Of a DNA stretch of 64,000 nucleotides, positions 53,756 through 62,171 are shown in pieces. Origin of the DNA: Bacteroidetes bacterium UBA2664. GTDB lineage: Bacteria; Bacteroidota; Rhodothermia; Balneolales; Balneolaceae. The translations under genes were made by a program, and so were the position numbers. The notes under the pieces were generated by a model that saw only the letters and a program-made list of their open reading frames with translations, searched no databases and had not been told where the DNA came from. Positions within the stretch are counted from its first letter, which is position 1, and each line of letters begins with the position of its first letter. The stretch lies in contig DEMS01000013.1 in the NCBI GenBank assembly GCA_002359315.1, forward strand, positions 62,001 through 126,000, read 5' to 3'.

Positions 53756-54572
53756 AGATTTTTCTGGTGATCTCTTTGATCCATAATGAGGCCGGAACAC
53801 TTCTAAACATCTCAGCCCAGGACACTTTTTTACCGGCTGCAATTTTAAGCCGATAGTGTTGATACTTTTTTTGGACATCATTCATTTTGGAAACGTGTTT
53901 TTCAAAACAGGCAATATATCCCTCCAGTTTTGTTTCAGCTGTAGTGATACTCTCTCTCCCGGATTTCATATTTACGACTTGAAGTGTATGCGGAACTGTT
54001 TTAAATGCCCCAAAATCGTGAGCAAGGCGAATCCACAGATCATAATCCTGAGCAGCAGTTAAGGATTCATCATACCCTCCCGCTTCAATGATATGTTCCC
54101 GTTTCGTCAATATTTGATTACCCACCTGATTGTAAAAAAGCAGATCCTGAAGGGTAATAAAAGGTTTCTTTTTCCAGACAAGTTCACGATTTCCAAAATC
54201 AAGCCTGTCATGGGAGCAAACTCCTGCATATCCATTTTCAAAAGCCTCCAACAAAAGCTCAACTCTTTTTGGCCTCCAGATATCGTCATCATCCAATCCT
54301 GCAACAAATTCTCCGGATGCCTGTTGAATAGCTAAATTGCGACAAGCTGCAGCTCCGATGGAATTTTTATTCCGAATGATTTTAATTGAATGTGAGGATG
54401 AATATTTATCCAGCAGAGCCGGAGTACTATCTTCCGATGCATCATCCACAACGATGATTTCGATCGGACTCCAGGTCTGCTCAAAAACGGATTGAATAGC
54501 ACGATCGAGTGAATCAACACGGTTTCGGGTGGGAATATAAGCGGTAACAAGTGGTTGTACAGGTTTACTCAA
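53748..54572 (-). CDS. Family 2 glycosyltransferase
   Basis: This 274-residue GT2 enzyme opens TAYIPTRNRVDSLDRAIQSV, with IIVVDDASEDSTPALL as the nucleotide-binding DD pair and AGLDDDDIWRPKRVELLL as the DxD metal motif. It is oriented against the other genes of the polysaccharide cluster and its 3' end overlaps the tandem repeat array. Donor and acceptor are unknown. Confidence 0.92.
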   Translation of the reverse strand: MSKPVQPLVTAYIPTRNRVDSLDRAIQSVFEQTWSPIEIIVVDDASEDSTPALLDKYSSSHSIKIIRNKNSIGAAACRNLAIQQASGEFVAGLDDDDIWRPKRVELLLEAFENGYAGVCSHDRLDFGNRELVWKKKPFITLQDLLFYNQVGNQILTKREHIIEAGGYDESLTAAQDYDLWIRLAHDFGAFKTVPHTLQVVNMKSGRESITTAETKLEGYIACFEKHVSKMNDVQKKYQHYRLKIAAGKKVSWAEMFRSVPASLWIKEITRKIFL

Positions 54573-54868
54573 AATTCTTCACTCATCATTTGTATATTTC
54601 TGCATTTACTATTGAATAATTGAGTGCAGATTTAATAATAATATAGCCTTTCGTCAGGCGAAGTTGCTCCTTTTTTATCCCATGCTCCTAATTTATCCCA
54701 CGCAGCGAAGCGGAGTGAAGTGGAGTGAAGCAGATTGATAACTCTTTAGATAAAAAGTTTTCGACTGACATCTCGGCACATTTTATCTTGAGCATAACTA
54801 AAGGCTCGATGTACGCTCAAACTGACGGTTTTAGGTTTTTATGTCGAACTCAGGTTATCTTAAAATTT

Positions 54869-55786
54869 ATGGAAAGTGGACAACACATAACAATTGTAAT
54901 CTGTACGTATAACAGAGCCGGATATCTGAATGATACCTTGAGAGATATTGCTGCACAAACAGCAGATTCAAGACATTTTGAACTGATTGTAGTCAACAAT
55001 AACAGTGATGATCACACCGAAGAAATTTGTGATCGATTCAGACAGTCAAATCCAAATATAGAATTCAAATCCATTTTTGAGTCCAGACAAGGGCTCTCTT
55101 ATGCAAGAAATCGTGCTATCTCGGAATCATCTACCCCGACGCTTCTTTTTATTGATGACGATGTTAAGATCCCGGCAAACTATTTGCAAACAGCGCTTAC
55201 ATACTCCAATTCACGCCCCAATACACTCTGCGCCGGCGGACGCATTCACGTGTCGTTTGATGAAGAGGAGAAAGAACCGAATTGGATTCCCTCAGAGTTA
55301 ATGCCGATGTTTGGCTTGCACGATCTGGGAGATGAAGATCAAATGTATCCGGCATCTAATTTTCCCCGTGGCGGGAATATGATGATTCGAAAGTCGGTTT
55401 TTAATGCCTTTGGAATGTTTGATACAACCCTCGGTAGAACGGGTAATACACTCCTGGGCAGTGAAGAAAAAGCATTTTTTGAGCGGTTACGAAAAAATGG
55501 GGTTCAAATGAGATACTGGGCTGAGTTGGCTTTGACACATCGAATAGGGAGTCAGCGTTTAACCAAGTCATACCTTGAAAATCAGTCGATCGGTATCGGG
55601 AAAAGTGAGCGATTGCGGGTGAAAGGAAAACCTCTGAAATTTGTGAAGAAACTCTTTAGTGAATTGTTCAAAATAGCAGGGAGTCTATTTCTTTCAGTTT
55701 TGTATTTGATCCGGGGTCGGGCACACGCTGCATGGTTTTTGCAGCGATTTCGATATTGGGTGATGAAAGGTTTTTTGCGAGGATAA
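54869..55786 (+). CDS. Family 2 glycosyltransferase
   Basis: The start at 54869 gives 305 residues beginning MESGQHITIVICTYNRAGYL, the GT2 opening; a more upstream frame at 54725 lacks family sequence and is unlikely. The DD motif is in LIVVNNNSDDHTEE, and LLFIDDDVKIPANYL holds the DxD. A weakly hydrophobic C-terminal segment could associate with the membrane. It is a likely participant in surface glycan assembly with the flippase downstream. Confidence 0.9.
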   Translation: MESGQHITIVICTYNRAGYLNDTLRDIAAQTADSRHFELIVVNNNSDDHTEEICDRFRQSNPNIEFKSIFESRQGLSYARNRAISESSTPTLLFIDDDVKIPANYLQTALTYSNSRPNTLCAGGRIHVSFDEEEKEPNWIPSELMPMFGLHDLGDEDQMYPASNFPRGGNMMIRKSVFNAFGMFDTTLGRTGNTLLGSEEKAFFERLRKNGVQMRYWAELALTHRIGSQRLTKSYLENQSIGIGKSERLRVKGKPLKFVKKLFSELFKIAGSLFLSVLYLIRGRAHAAWFLQRFRYWVMKGFLRG

Positions 55787-55843
55787 TGGAAAGAAAGATG
55801 CTACATTATTCATTGAAATCGAACCATTAAGAAGATTCAGCCT

Positions 55844-57322
55844 TTGGGAGTTATCGTACGACAGAGCATATCAAACACACTGATTACCTATACAGGTATT
55901 GGGCTGGGTTTTATACTGACGATTTTCCTCTATCCACATATTCTGAACCCGGATCAGTATGGCCTGACCCGGGTATTGATCTCAGCATCCTACATCAGCT
56001 CTCAATTCGCCCATCTGGGGATGCATAATGTAGTGATGCGGTACTATCCGTTTTTTAAAAAAGCCGATCCGGTTCGGCACGGATTTCTTTTTTGGGCCAT
56101 AACCATTCCGATACTGGGGTTTTTGCTCTTTACGATCCTCTTTTTTCTGGCTGATGACCTGCTGATTCAATTTTATGAAGACCGATCGGCACTGTTTGTA
56201 GAGTATTATCTCTGGGTATTGCCACTCACACTGTTCATCCTATACTATGAGGTATTAAACAGTTACCTACGGTCGTTGCGTGATTCAGTAACAGGTTCAC
56301 TGTCGAATGAGGTGTTGTTGCGAATCATCGTTATTGCAATTTTGGGCCTCTATTTCTTTGAGTGGATCACATTTAGCCAATTCATCACGCTTTTTGTGTT
56401 GAGTTATCTCACTCAGCCTTTGGCCATCCTGACTCAAATATGGAAAAAGGGGGCATTCCGTCTTAACCCAAATTTCAAACTTCTGCGACGTCCCCTTTAC
56501 AAAGGAATGTTGAACTACGGGTTCTATTCACTCTTTGGCGGGCTTACAACGGTGCTGGTGTGGAATATAGACATCCTGATGCTCGGTTCCCTGGCCGGAT
56601 TGGATCAGACCGCCATCTATGCCATTGCATTCTATATCGGATCGGTCATAACAGTTCCGCAGCGATCGATTGAAAAGATTGCTGCTCCTCTGTTGTCAGA
56701 ATTTATCAAAAACAAGCAGTGGATGGAGGTGGAATCGATCTATAAAAAGACCTCTCTGAATCAGTTGATACCGGGACTTCTCATTTTCGGCTTGATATGG
56801 CTTCATATCGATAGCCTGTTTCTTCTCATGCCGGATATATATGCTGCCGGGAAGTGGGTCGTTTTGATCATTGGGATCGGAAAACTGATTGAGATGGGGA
56901 CCGGATCAAATGGCATCATCCTCATCAACTCAAAACACTACAGAGTCAGTTTTTATACAAATATAGTACTTGTTGTCATAGCTATAGGGTTGAACTACCT
57001 ATTCATCCGTCGCTACGGAATAGAGGGAGCTGCGATTGCCTCTGCATTTGCATTTTTTGCATTTAACGGGGTGAAATGTCTCTTTATACAATTAAAATTT
57101 GGGCTGCAGCCATTCAGTTTGAAAACAATAATGGTGGCTTTTTTGGGTGGTTTTTCAATCTATTTGACTGCCGGATTGAATCTATTCGACGTTCTTTGGT
57201 TGAACATCCTGTTTAACACGGCTCTCTTTCTGTTATTATATCTGATGCCAATCCTCTATTTTAAGATATCGCCTGATTTAAATGAGTTAATCCAAAAAGT
57301 GATTACCAATCAAAGATCATGA
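55844..57322 (+). CDS. Polysaccharide flippase (Wzx/PST family)
   Basis: This 492-residue protein of about 12-14 hydrophobic helices belongs to the MVF/PST family that flips lipid-linked oligosaccharides across the inner membrane. Helix 1 is within NTLITYTGIGLGFILTIFLY, and NPDQYGLTRVL in the first loop is common in the family. The start is a TTG at 55844. Its stop overlaps the start of the oxidoreductase by 4 bases (ATGA), so they are translationally coupled. Confidence 0.9.
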   Translation: MGVIVRQSISNTLITYTGIGLGFILTIFLYPHILNPDQYGLTRVLISASYISSQFAHLGMHNVVMRYYPFFKKADPVRHGFLFWAITIPILGFLLFTILFFLADDLLIQFYEDRSALFVEYYLWVLPLTLFILYYEVLNSYLRSLRDSVTGSLSNEVLLRIIVIAILGLYFFEWITFSQFITLFVLSYLTQPLAILTQIWKKGAFRLNPNFKLLRRPLYKGMLNYGFYSLFGGLTTVLVWNIDILMLGSLAGLDQTAIYAIAFYIGSVITVPQRSIEKIAAPLLSEFIKNKQWMEVESIYKKTSLNQLIPGLLIFGLIWLHIDSLFLLMPDIYAAGKWVVLIIGIGKLIEMGTGSNGIILINSKHYRVSFYTNIVLVVIAIGLNYLFIRRYGIEGAAIASAFAFFAFNGVKCLFIQLKFGLQPFSLKTIMVAFLGGFSIYLTAGLNLFDVLWLNILFNTALFLLLYLMPILYFKISPDLNELIQKVITNQRS

Positions 57323-58305
57323 AAGCACTAATTGTAGAGCAGGTAGCAGGCCGGAATGAAATGAAACCGGGTGAGTATCCTGATCCGAAAGCAAAAGAGG
57401 GTGAAGTATTGGTCAAAATAGAGGCCACGGCTCTGAATCGGGCCGATCTGATGCAAAAAGAGGGAAAATATCCTCCACCAAAAGGGGTGACCCCGATTTT
57501 GGGACTGGAGATGGCAGGTACGGTCGAGAAATTGGGTTCAAAAGTGAAAGGAGTTTCGGTCGGTGACCGGGTATGTGGACTTTTGCCCGGCGGTGGATAT
57601 GCGGAATATTCTACCATCAGAGCGGATCATGTGTTGAAGATACCTGAGACGTTTTCATTTGAAGAGGCAGCGGCTGTACCGGAAGTCTATCTGACGGCTT
57701 ATCAGGCTGCAATATGGCTTGGGAAATTGGCTAAAAGCGAGACGATATTGATTCATGCCGGCGCAAGTGGAGTGGGCACAGCTGCCATTCAGCTGGTCAG
57801 GGAGCTTCGAAAAGCAAGAATTATCACAACAACCGGAAGCGGTTTAAAATGCGAACTAACGGCATCGTTGGGCTCCGATCTCTGTATCAACTATAACGAT
57901 GAAAATTTTGGATTATCGATTCAGGATACATTTGGTGAGAATTGTGTAAATGTGATCATCGATTTTGTGGGTTCGCCTTATTGGGAGAAAAATATGAATG
58001 TATTGGCAATGGATGGGCGGGTCGTTTATCTGTCATTCCTGGGCGGGACAAAAGTTAAAGAGATGAATCTCAGTCCCATTCTAAGAAAACGGCTAACGAT
58101 TATGGGATCCACACTACGCAATCGATCAGATGAATATAAGTCTGAGTTGGTCGCAGCTTTTAAAAAGGATACCGAGACTCTGTTTGAGAAGGAGAAGTTG
58201 AAACCGATCATCGACTCTGTTTTCGACTGGAAAGATGTTGAAGCGGCTCATGACCGAATGAAAAACAATCTGAATGCCGGAAAAATTATTCTGAACGGGA
58301 TGTGA
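57319..58305 (+). CDS. NAD(P)H:quinone oxidoreductase (MDR family, PIG3-like)
   Basis: This 328-residue MDR-family enzyme lacks structural zinc cysteines and has the quinone-reductase type nucleotide site ILIHAGASGVGTAAIQLV (about 151-168). Other landmarks are ALNRADLMQKEGKYPPPKG, typical of PIG3/TP53I3-like quinone reductases, and GLEMAGTVEKLG. It is coupled to the flippase gene by overlap but is probably functionally separate. Confidence 0.92.
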   Translation: MKALIVEQVAGRNEMKPGEYPDPKAKEGEVLVKIEATALNRADLMQKEGKYPPPKGVTPILGLEMAGTVEKLGSKVKGVSVGDRVCGLLPGGGYAEYSTIRADHVLKIPETFSFEEAAAVPEVYLTAYQAAIWLGKLAKSETILIHAGASGVGTAAIQLVRELRKARIITTTGSGLKCELTASLGSDLCINYNDENFGLSIQDTFGENCVNVIIDFVGSPYWEKNMNVLAMDGRVVYLSFLGGTKVKEMNLSPILRKRLTIMGSTLRNRSDEYKSELVAAFKKDTETLFEKEKLKPIIDSVFDWKDVEAAHDRMKNNLNAGKIILNGM

Positions 58306-58347
58306 TTTTTGTACTCACAAAGGTAGGAGTGTCACAATATGAGATTG

Positions 58348-58532
58348 CCACATTTAAAGAAACGAAACCCTATTCTTTGCCTGTTAAATATCACAGGGCA
58401 ACCAATATCACCGGACGATCAATGTCATCACGTAAATACATTCAAAGAAACGATACTTCTCAATTTGCCTGTTAAATATCACCGGGTAATCAATGTCACC
58501 ACGTAACCACATTTACAGAAACGATCTCCAAC
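58348..58532. repeat. Degenerate tandem repeat, about 88 and 71 bp
   Basis: CCACATTTAAAGAAACGA at 58348 recurs as TACATTCAAAGAAACGA (58437) and CCACATTTACAGAAACGA (58507), with TTTGCCTGTTAAATATCACC-type blocks at 58376 and 58464. Copies are about 80-90% alike by eye. It occupies the 300-base gap between the oxidoreductase and the unknown gene; no open gene is seen there. Confidence 0.7.
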
Positions 58533-58605
58533 ATTTTGTCAGTGATCCTTTTTCGGATCACGATTTGAGGGCACGAATTTTTTGAATCTAATTTTATAGA
58601 AACCA

Positions 58606-59265
58606 ATGGATATTTTTAAGCTTATATATGAACATGATCTCAGGTTGGATAATCTGAGGGTGCGTCACCTCGACAGAGATACGCAACAAGTGGGCTCATC
58701 GATTGAGGATTTTTTGAAACCCGATCCTACCTATTCCAAATTTTATATCACCGGAACTGCACTTTCAGAACCGACATTCGGCCTGAACCGATTGCAAAAA
58801 TATGATGAAGTTCTTGATGCACTTGCGGAAGGGTTAAGTGATTATCAAATCTTTTCCAATGGGGTACTAACAGACTTAAAGAGTTTTGTAAAGGATGCGG
58901 AAATTGGAACTCCGGCATTCCTGACGAATAGTGGACAAAAGGAGTGGGATTCAGAATCTCTGACCATCGATTCAGATAGCAATATCGGGCATAAAAAAAG
59001 CGAGCTTGCGGAAATTCTGGAATCCGGAGATCTGGTGCTCTACAAAGAACAGGCTCAACAAGGGTTCGATCTGCACCTTTTTTCGAAGAAGAATATCTAT
59101 ACGGATCTATTTTATCCGCTGAAAAACCTGGTCAGTTTTGACTTCCGGTTTTTCAGTATAAATGGGAAAAAGATCACTTCGGAGAGAAAATTCTATTTTG
59201 AGACCTGGACTCTGGATAGGCCCCCGCATGGCGCTGAAGAGGTGTTTAGCAGTACTGTTTTATAA
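58606..59265 (+). CDS. Hypothetical protein, unknown family
   Basis: The 219-residue protein has no signal peptide or membrane helix. It begins MDIFKLIYEHDLRLDNLRVR and contains a phased, strand-rich middle (SKFYITGTALSEPTFGLNRL, GDLVLYKEQAQQGFDLHLFS) and a C-terminal stretch with YFETWTLDRPPHGAEEVF. I do not recognise a domain. It is a clean, stand-alone reading frame with sense-strand codon use like its neighbours, so it is likely a real gene. Confidence 0.65.
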   Translation: MDIFKLIYEHDLRLDNLRVRHLDRDTQQVGSSIEDFLKPDPTYSKFYITGTALSEPTFGLNRLQKYDEVLDALAEGLSDYQIFSNGVLTDLKSFVKDAEIGTPAFLTNSGQKEWDSESLTIDSDSNIGHKKSELAEILESGDLVLYKEQAQQGFDLHLFSKKNIYTDLFYPLKNLVSFDFRFFSINGKKITSERKFYFETWTLDRPPHGAEEVFSSTVL

Positions 59266-59313
59266 CGGCAACCTCTCTTATGAATTTTAAGGGGGCTTTG
59301 AAAAACCAACATT

Positions 59314-59392
59314 GTCATTCTGAATTCATTTCAGAATCTCCATTTATTAGCATAATCTGGGTTAGAAGAATCTGAAACAAGTTCAGAATGAT
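59314..59392. repeat. Dispersed inverted-end repeat element, copy C
   Basis: GTCATTCTGAATTCATTTCA at 59314 is mirrored by AGAATCTGAAACAAGTTCAG and AATGA at 59367-59392. Same family as the elements at 9164, 18616 and 61918, with one base changed (ATTCTGAA for ATCCTGAA). It sits in the short gap before the convergent methyltransferase gene. Confidence 0.7.
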
Positions 59393-59452
59393 AAAAAACG
59401 AAGGTTTAGCAAAGTCCCCATTAAGTGATTACTTTTTCTGAATGATAAGTTC

Positions 59453-60193
59453 TTACATTTTCTGACTTAACATAATCAGCCGAGAGCTTTCATTTTTGAC
59501 AAATGAGCCACCTCTGTAGTTCCCGTAGATGGTCAGCAGTTCAAATCCATTCTGTTCGAGATTGTTTTCAAACCAGTCAAGATCATACAGCTTGACTCTT
59601 TCTGTAAACTCTAACGGTTCATCCAGATCTTGCCCGGTGAATCGAATGGTTTTGTAGACCATGTTATTTTCAATTTTTCTCTCAATTTGGTAGTGAATCT
59701 TTTCATATTCACCCTCTTCAGATGGGATCAGATTCATCTGAACGAGTTCACTGTTCAAATAGTCCTGCATGAAGAGTCCACCGGGTTTCAGCATTCGATG
59801 TACATTTTTTATTACATCAACATTTTCAGAATCATCCAGAAAATAGCCAAAAGTTGTAAACAGGTTAAGGACAGCATCAAACGTTCGATCGATGGGATCC
59901 CTCATATCCCCAACAGAAAATTCAATGTTTTTCAGATTATCGTCAGAAGCGAGTCGACGCGCTTTTTTGATTGCTTCTTCAGAAAGATCAACTCCGGTCA
60001 CATGATACCCGCGTTTTGCAAGTGTAATAGAGTGTCTTCCACGTCCGCAACCAAGGTCTAAAAGATTTGAAAAATCGGATACCGGAATCTGATTTTCGAT
60101 AAGGGTGGCAAGTTGGGCGGCTTCTTCACGGTTTCGATTTGCATAGATTTTTTCATATAGTGGGCTGTCAAACCACTCTTCAAACCAGCTCAT
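59453..60193 (-). CDS. Class I SAM-dependent methyltransferase
   Basis: This 246-residue enzyme has motif I LLDLGCGRGRHSITLAKRGY, motif II VTGVDLSEEAIKKAR, and GDMRDPIDRTFDAVLNLF, all diagnostic of the Rossmann-fold methyltransferases. The acceptor is unknown; the N-terminal WFEEWFDSPLYEKIYANRN run is common among uncharacterised members. It is a single gene, convergent with the unknown protein. Confidence 0.9.
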   Translation of the reverse strand: MSWFEEWFDSPLYEKIYANRNREEAAQLATLIENQIPVSDFSNLLDLGCGRGRHSITLAKRGYHVTGVDLSEEAIKKARRLASDDNLKNIEFSVGDMRDPIDRTFDAVLNLFTTFGYFLDDSENVDVIKNVHRMLKPGGLFMQDYLNSELVQMNLIPSEEGEYEKIHYQIERKIENNMVYKTIRFTGQDLDEPLEFTERVKLYDLDWFENNLEQNGFELLTIYGNYRGGSFVKNESSRLIMLSQKM

Positions 60194-60295
60194 AGGAAAT
60201 TCTTAATTAATAATTTATTCATGTAAGGCATTGCTGAACACCTTATCTTAGCCTTTTAATCATTACCTTGCAATGAAATTCGCCATTTTTATAGA

Positions 60296-61135
60296 ATGAA
60301 CTTTACTCAAAAGCTGAAACAAGCCATCGCTTCGTCAAATTCGACTTTATGTGTCGGGTTGGATCCTGATCTCAACAAGATACCGGCTCCACTAAAAGAG
60401 CAGTATCCTGACGTTGAGCGCTTGGTACCGGAATTTTGCAGACGAATTATTGAATCTACCAAAGTCCATGTCTGTGCTTTTAAGCCAAATATCGCTTTTT
60501 TTGAGGCTTTAGGCCCTAAAAGTTGGGGTATACTGGAAGAGGTTGCGGATATGATCCCCTCAAACCGGGTATTTATTGCAGATGCAAAGCGCGGGGATAT
60601 TGGGAATACAGCGCTGAAGTATAAAGAGGCTTTTTTTGATCAGATGGGTGCCGATGCAATTACACTGAATCCGTTGATGGGAATGGATACACTCAACCCA
60701 TTTTTGGGCGATGAGAGTAAAGGGATTTTTGTTCTTACCATGACTTCCAACAAAGGAGCTGCAGATTTTTTTCAAAGACGATTTGAAGGGAGGGTATCAA
60801 TGGGAGAATATATTGCTGAGAAGTTGTCTAAAAAAGAATCCGAAAGTCAGACACATTTGGGGATGGTTGTAGGGGCCACTCAGGCTGAATTTATTCAACC
60901 GTTATTGAAAGCGTGTCCTAATGCCCATCTGCTGATACCTGGGATCGGGTCTCAGGGGGGGTCTGTTGATGAAATCGAAAAAGTACTGAAAGGCCACAAA
61001 GGAATTCCAATCATCAACTCATCCAGAGCCATTATATATGCCGGTGGCAATGAGTCGGATTGGGTGGATCGTGTATCACAAAAGGCCGTTGAGATGAAAG
61101 AATCCATTTCAAAAATTACTGAAAATTATGTCTAA
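60296..61135 (+). CDS. pyrF: PyrF, orotidine-5'-phosphate decarboxylase
   Basis: This 279-residue TIM-barrel enzyme makes UMP. The opening NSTLCVGLDPDLNKI, the catalytic IADAKRGDIGNTALKY (Lys-Asp-Lys motif region) and PGIGSQGG are all in place, and the size fits the longer group 2 OMPDC. Its C terminus, EMKESISKITENYV, is reproduced in altered form twice downstream. The stop overlaps a duplicated rnhA-like start. Confidence 0.95.
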   Translation: MNFTQKLKQAIASSNSTLCVGLDPDLNKIPAPLKEQYPDVERLVPEFCRRIIESTKVHVCAFKPNIAFFEALGPKSWGILEEVADMIPSNRVFIADAKRGDIGNTALKYKEAFFDQMGADAITLNPLMGMDTLNPFLGDESKGIFVLTMTSNKGAADFFQRRFEGRVSMGEYIAEKLSKKESESQTHLGMVVGATQAEFIQPLLKACPNAHLLIPGIGSQGGSVDEIEKVLKGHKGIPIINSSRAIIYAGGNESDWVDRVSQKAVEMKESISKITENYV

Positions 61136-61283
61136 TTCTCTTCCTGATGTAATACAATATACAGTTGGTGTATGCTGTGTGAATCCGGGCATGGGCGGTT
61201 GGTTTGGGTGGGGATCCGGTTGGATGGGCTGCCCTGTTGAGATGAAAGAATTCAAATTGAAAATTGCTGGAAATTATGTCTGA
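61128..61283 (+). pseudogene. Chimeric mini-frame 1 (rnhA start fused to pyrF-like end)
   Basis: From ATG 61128 the frame reads MSNSLPDVIQYTVGVCCVNP and continues open to a C terminus resembling PyrF (EMKEFKLKIAGNYV) and a TGA at 61283, 51 residues in all. Its ATG overlaps the pyrF stop and its stop overlaps the next ATG. The RNase H DGACSGNPGPG motif is damaged here. Probably a duplication relic, possibly translated by coupling. Confidence 0.5.
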
Positions 61284-61422
61284 ATCACTTCCTGAGGTAA
61301 TTCTCAATACAGATGGCGCTTGTAGTGGCAATCCGGGTCCGGGTGAATGGGGATCCGGTTGGATGGAGTACCCTGAGGAGATGAATGAATTCAAATTGAA
61401 AATTGCTGGAAATTATGTCTGA
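61276..61422 (+). pseudogene. Chimeric mini-frame 2 (rnhA start fused to pyrF-like end)
   Basis: From ATG 61276 the frame reads MSESLPEVILNTDGACSGNP and ends EMNEFKLKIAGNYV at the TGA finishing at 61422, 48 residues. The first RNase H motif including its aspartate is intact, but the rest of the enzyme is absent. Both ends overlap the neighbouring frames, so coupling is possible. Confidence 0.5.
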
Positions 61423-61864
61423 ATCACTTCCTGAAGTAATTCTCTATACAGATGGTGCTTGCAGTGGCAATCCGGGTCCGGGGGGATGGGGGGCTCTGTT
61501 GATCTGGAACGGAAAAGAGAAAGTGCTCAGTGGCGGACACCCCGACAGTACCAATAACCGTATGGAGATGCAGGCGGTTATTGAGGGTTTGAAAGTATTG
61601 AAAAGAAAATGTCATGTGAAAGTGCACAGCGACAGTGCGCTGATCATCAATGCTTTCACAAAGGGGTGGATTCAAAACTGGCAAAAAAAGGGGTGGAAAA
61701 AAGCCGATAAAAAACCGGTGGAGAACAGGGAGTTATGGGAGGAGATGATTCGATATGTGAATCAACATCAGGTGAGTTGGATCAAGGTGAAGGGGCATTC
61801 AGATAATGAGTTGAACAACCGCGTGGATCAGTTGGCAGTTGAGGCGTCGCAGAAGTTTAGGTGA
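61415..61864 (+). CDS. rnhA: RnhA, ribonuclease HI
   Basis: This 149-residue enzyme cuts RNA in RNA-DNA hybrids. Catalytic residues are the aspartate in YTDGACSGNPGPGGWG, glutamate in NNRMEMQAVI, aspartate in KVHSDSALIINAF, and the last acid in NNRVDQLAVEA with the histidine of KGHSDNEL. The start at 61415 (MSESLPEV) is chosen because the duplicated copies share this start and its TATGTCTGA context; a frame from 61403 adds only four residues. Its start overlaps the stop of mini-frame 2. Confidence 0.96.
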   Translation: MSESLPEVILYTDGACSGNPGPGGWGALLIWNGKEKVLSGGHPDSTNNRMEMQAVIEGLKVLKRKCHVKVHSDSALIINAFTKGWIQNWQKKGWKKADKKPVENRELWEEMIRYVNQHQVSWIKVKGHSDNELNNRVDQLAVEASQKFR

Positions 61865-61917
61865 GGTAGAGGGCAGAAGGCAGAAGTCTAAAAGCGACAT
61901 ACCATCCTAAAAATACC

Positions 61918-62021
61918 GTCATCCTGAATTTATTTCAGGATCTCAAGGCGATGAGTCATGCAAAATCTATTGATCATACTGAACCCATAAACCTGGAGAT
62001 CCTGATCTGCATCAGGATGAC
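61918..62021. repeat. Dispersed inverted-end repeat element, copy B
   Basis: GTCATCCTGAATTTATTTCA at 61918 is mirrored by GAGATCCTGATCTGCATCAG and GATGAC, ending at 62021. The interior shares a CTCAAGGCGATGAG-type segment with the copy at 9164. It is the best preserved of four related elements. Confidence 0.8.
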
Positions 62022-62168
62022 GGTTAATTAGGGTGGGTTGCAAACTCGCCTGCCCTCCGAATGGATGACGGTTAATTAGGGTGGGTTGCAAACTCGCCTG
62101 CCCTCCGAATGGCTGACGGTTGATTAGGGGTTGTTTGCCAGCTCGCCTGACCTCCGTCGTAATGACGA
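62016..62168. repeat. 48-bp tandem repeat, three copies
   Basis: The unit GATGACGGTTAATTAGGGTG, continuing GGTTGCAAACTCGCCTGCCC, repeats with a 48-bp period at 62016, 62064 and (more diverged) 62112. The right edge of element B supplies the first bases. It fills the gap before the TonB receptor gene. Confidence 0.85.
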
Positions 62169-62171
62169 TTA

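Larger units (their letters stand above)
61091..61490. repeat. Three tandem copies of the pyrF-rnhA junction
   Basis: A unit made of the last ~45 bases of pyrF plus about 100 bases of the rnhA 5' end occurs three times, starting at GAGATG at 61091, 61239 and 61378 (periods 148 and 139). Copies 2 and 3 are almost identical; copy 1 is more diverged. Only the third runs on into the complete rnhA gene. Confidence 0.9.

Noticed and set aside
54640..54735. GGAGTGAAG-type short repeats before the second GT2 gene
   Set aside because: Only two near copies in a small stretch (GTGGAGTGAAGC and GCGGAGTGAAGT); too short to call an element.
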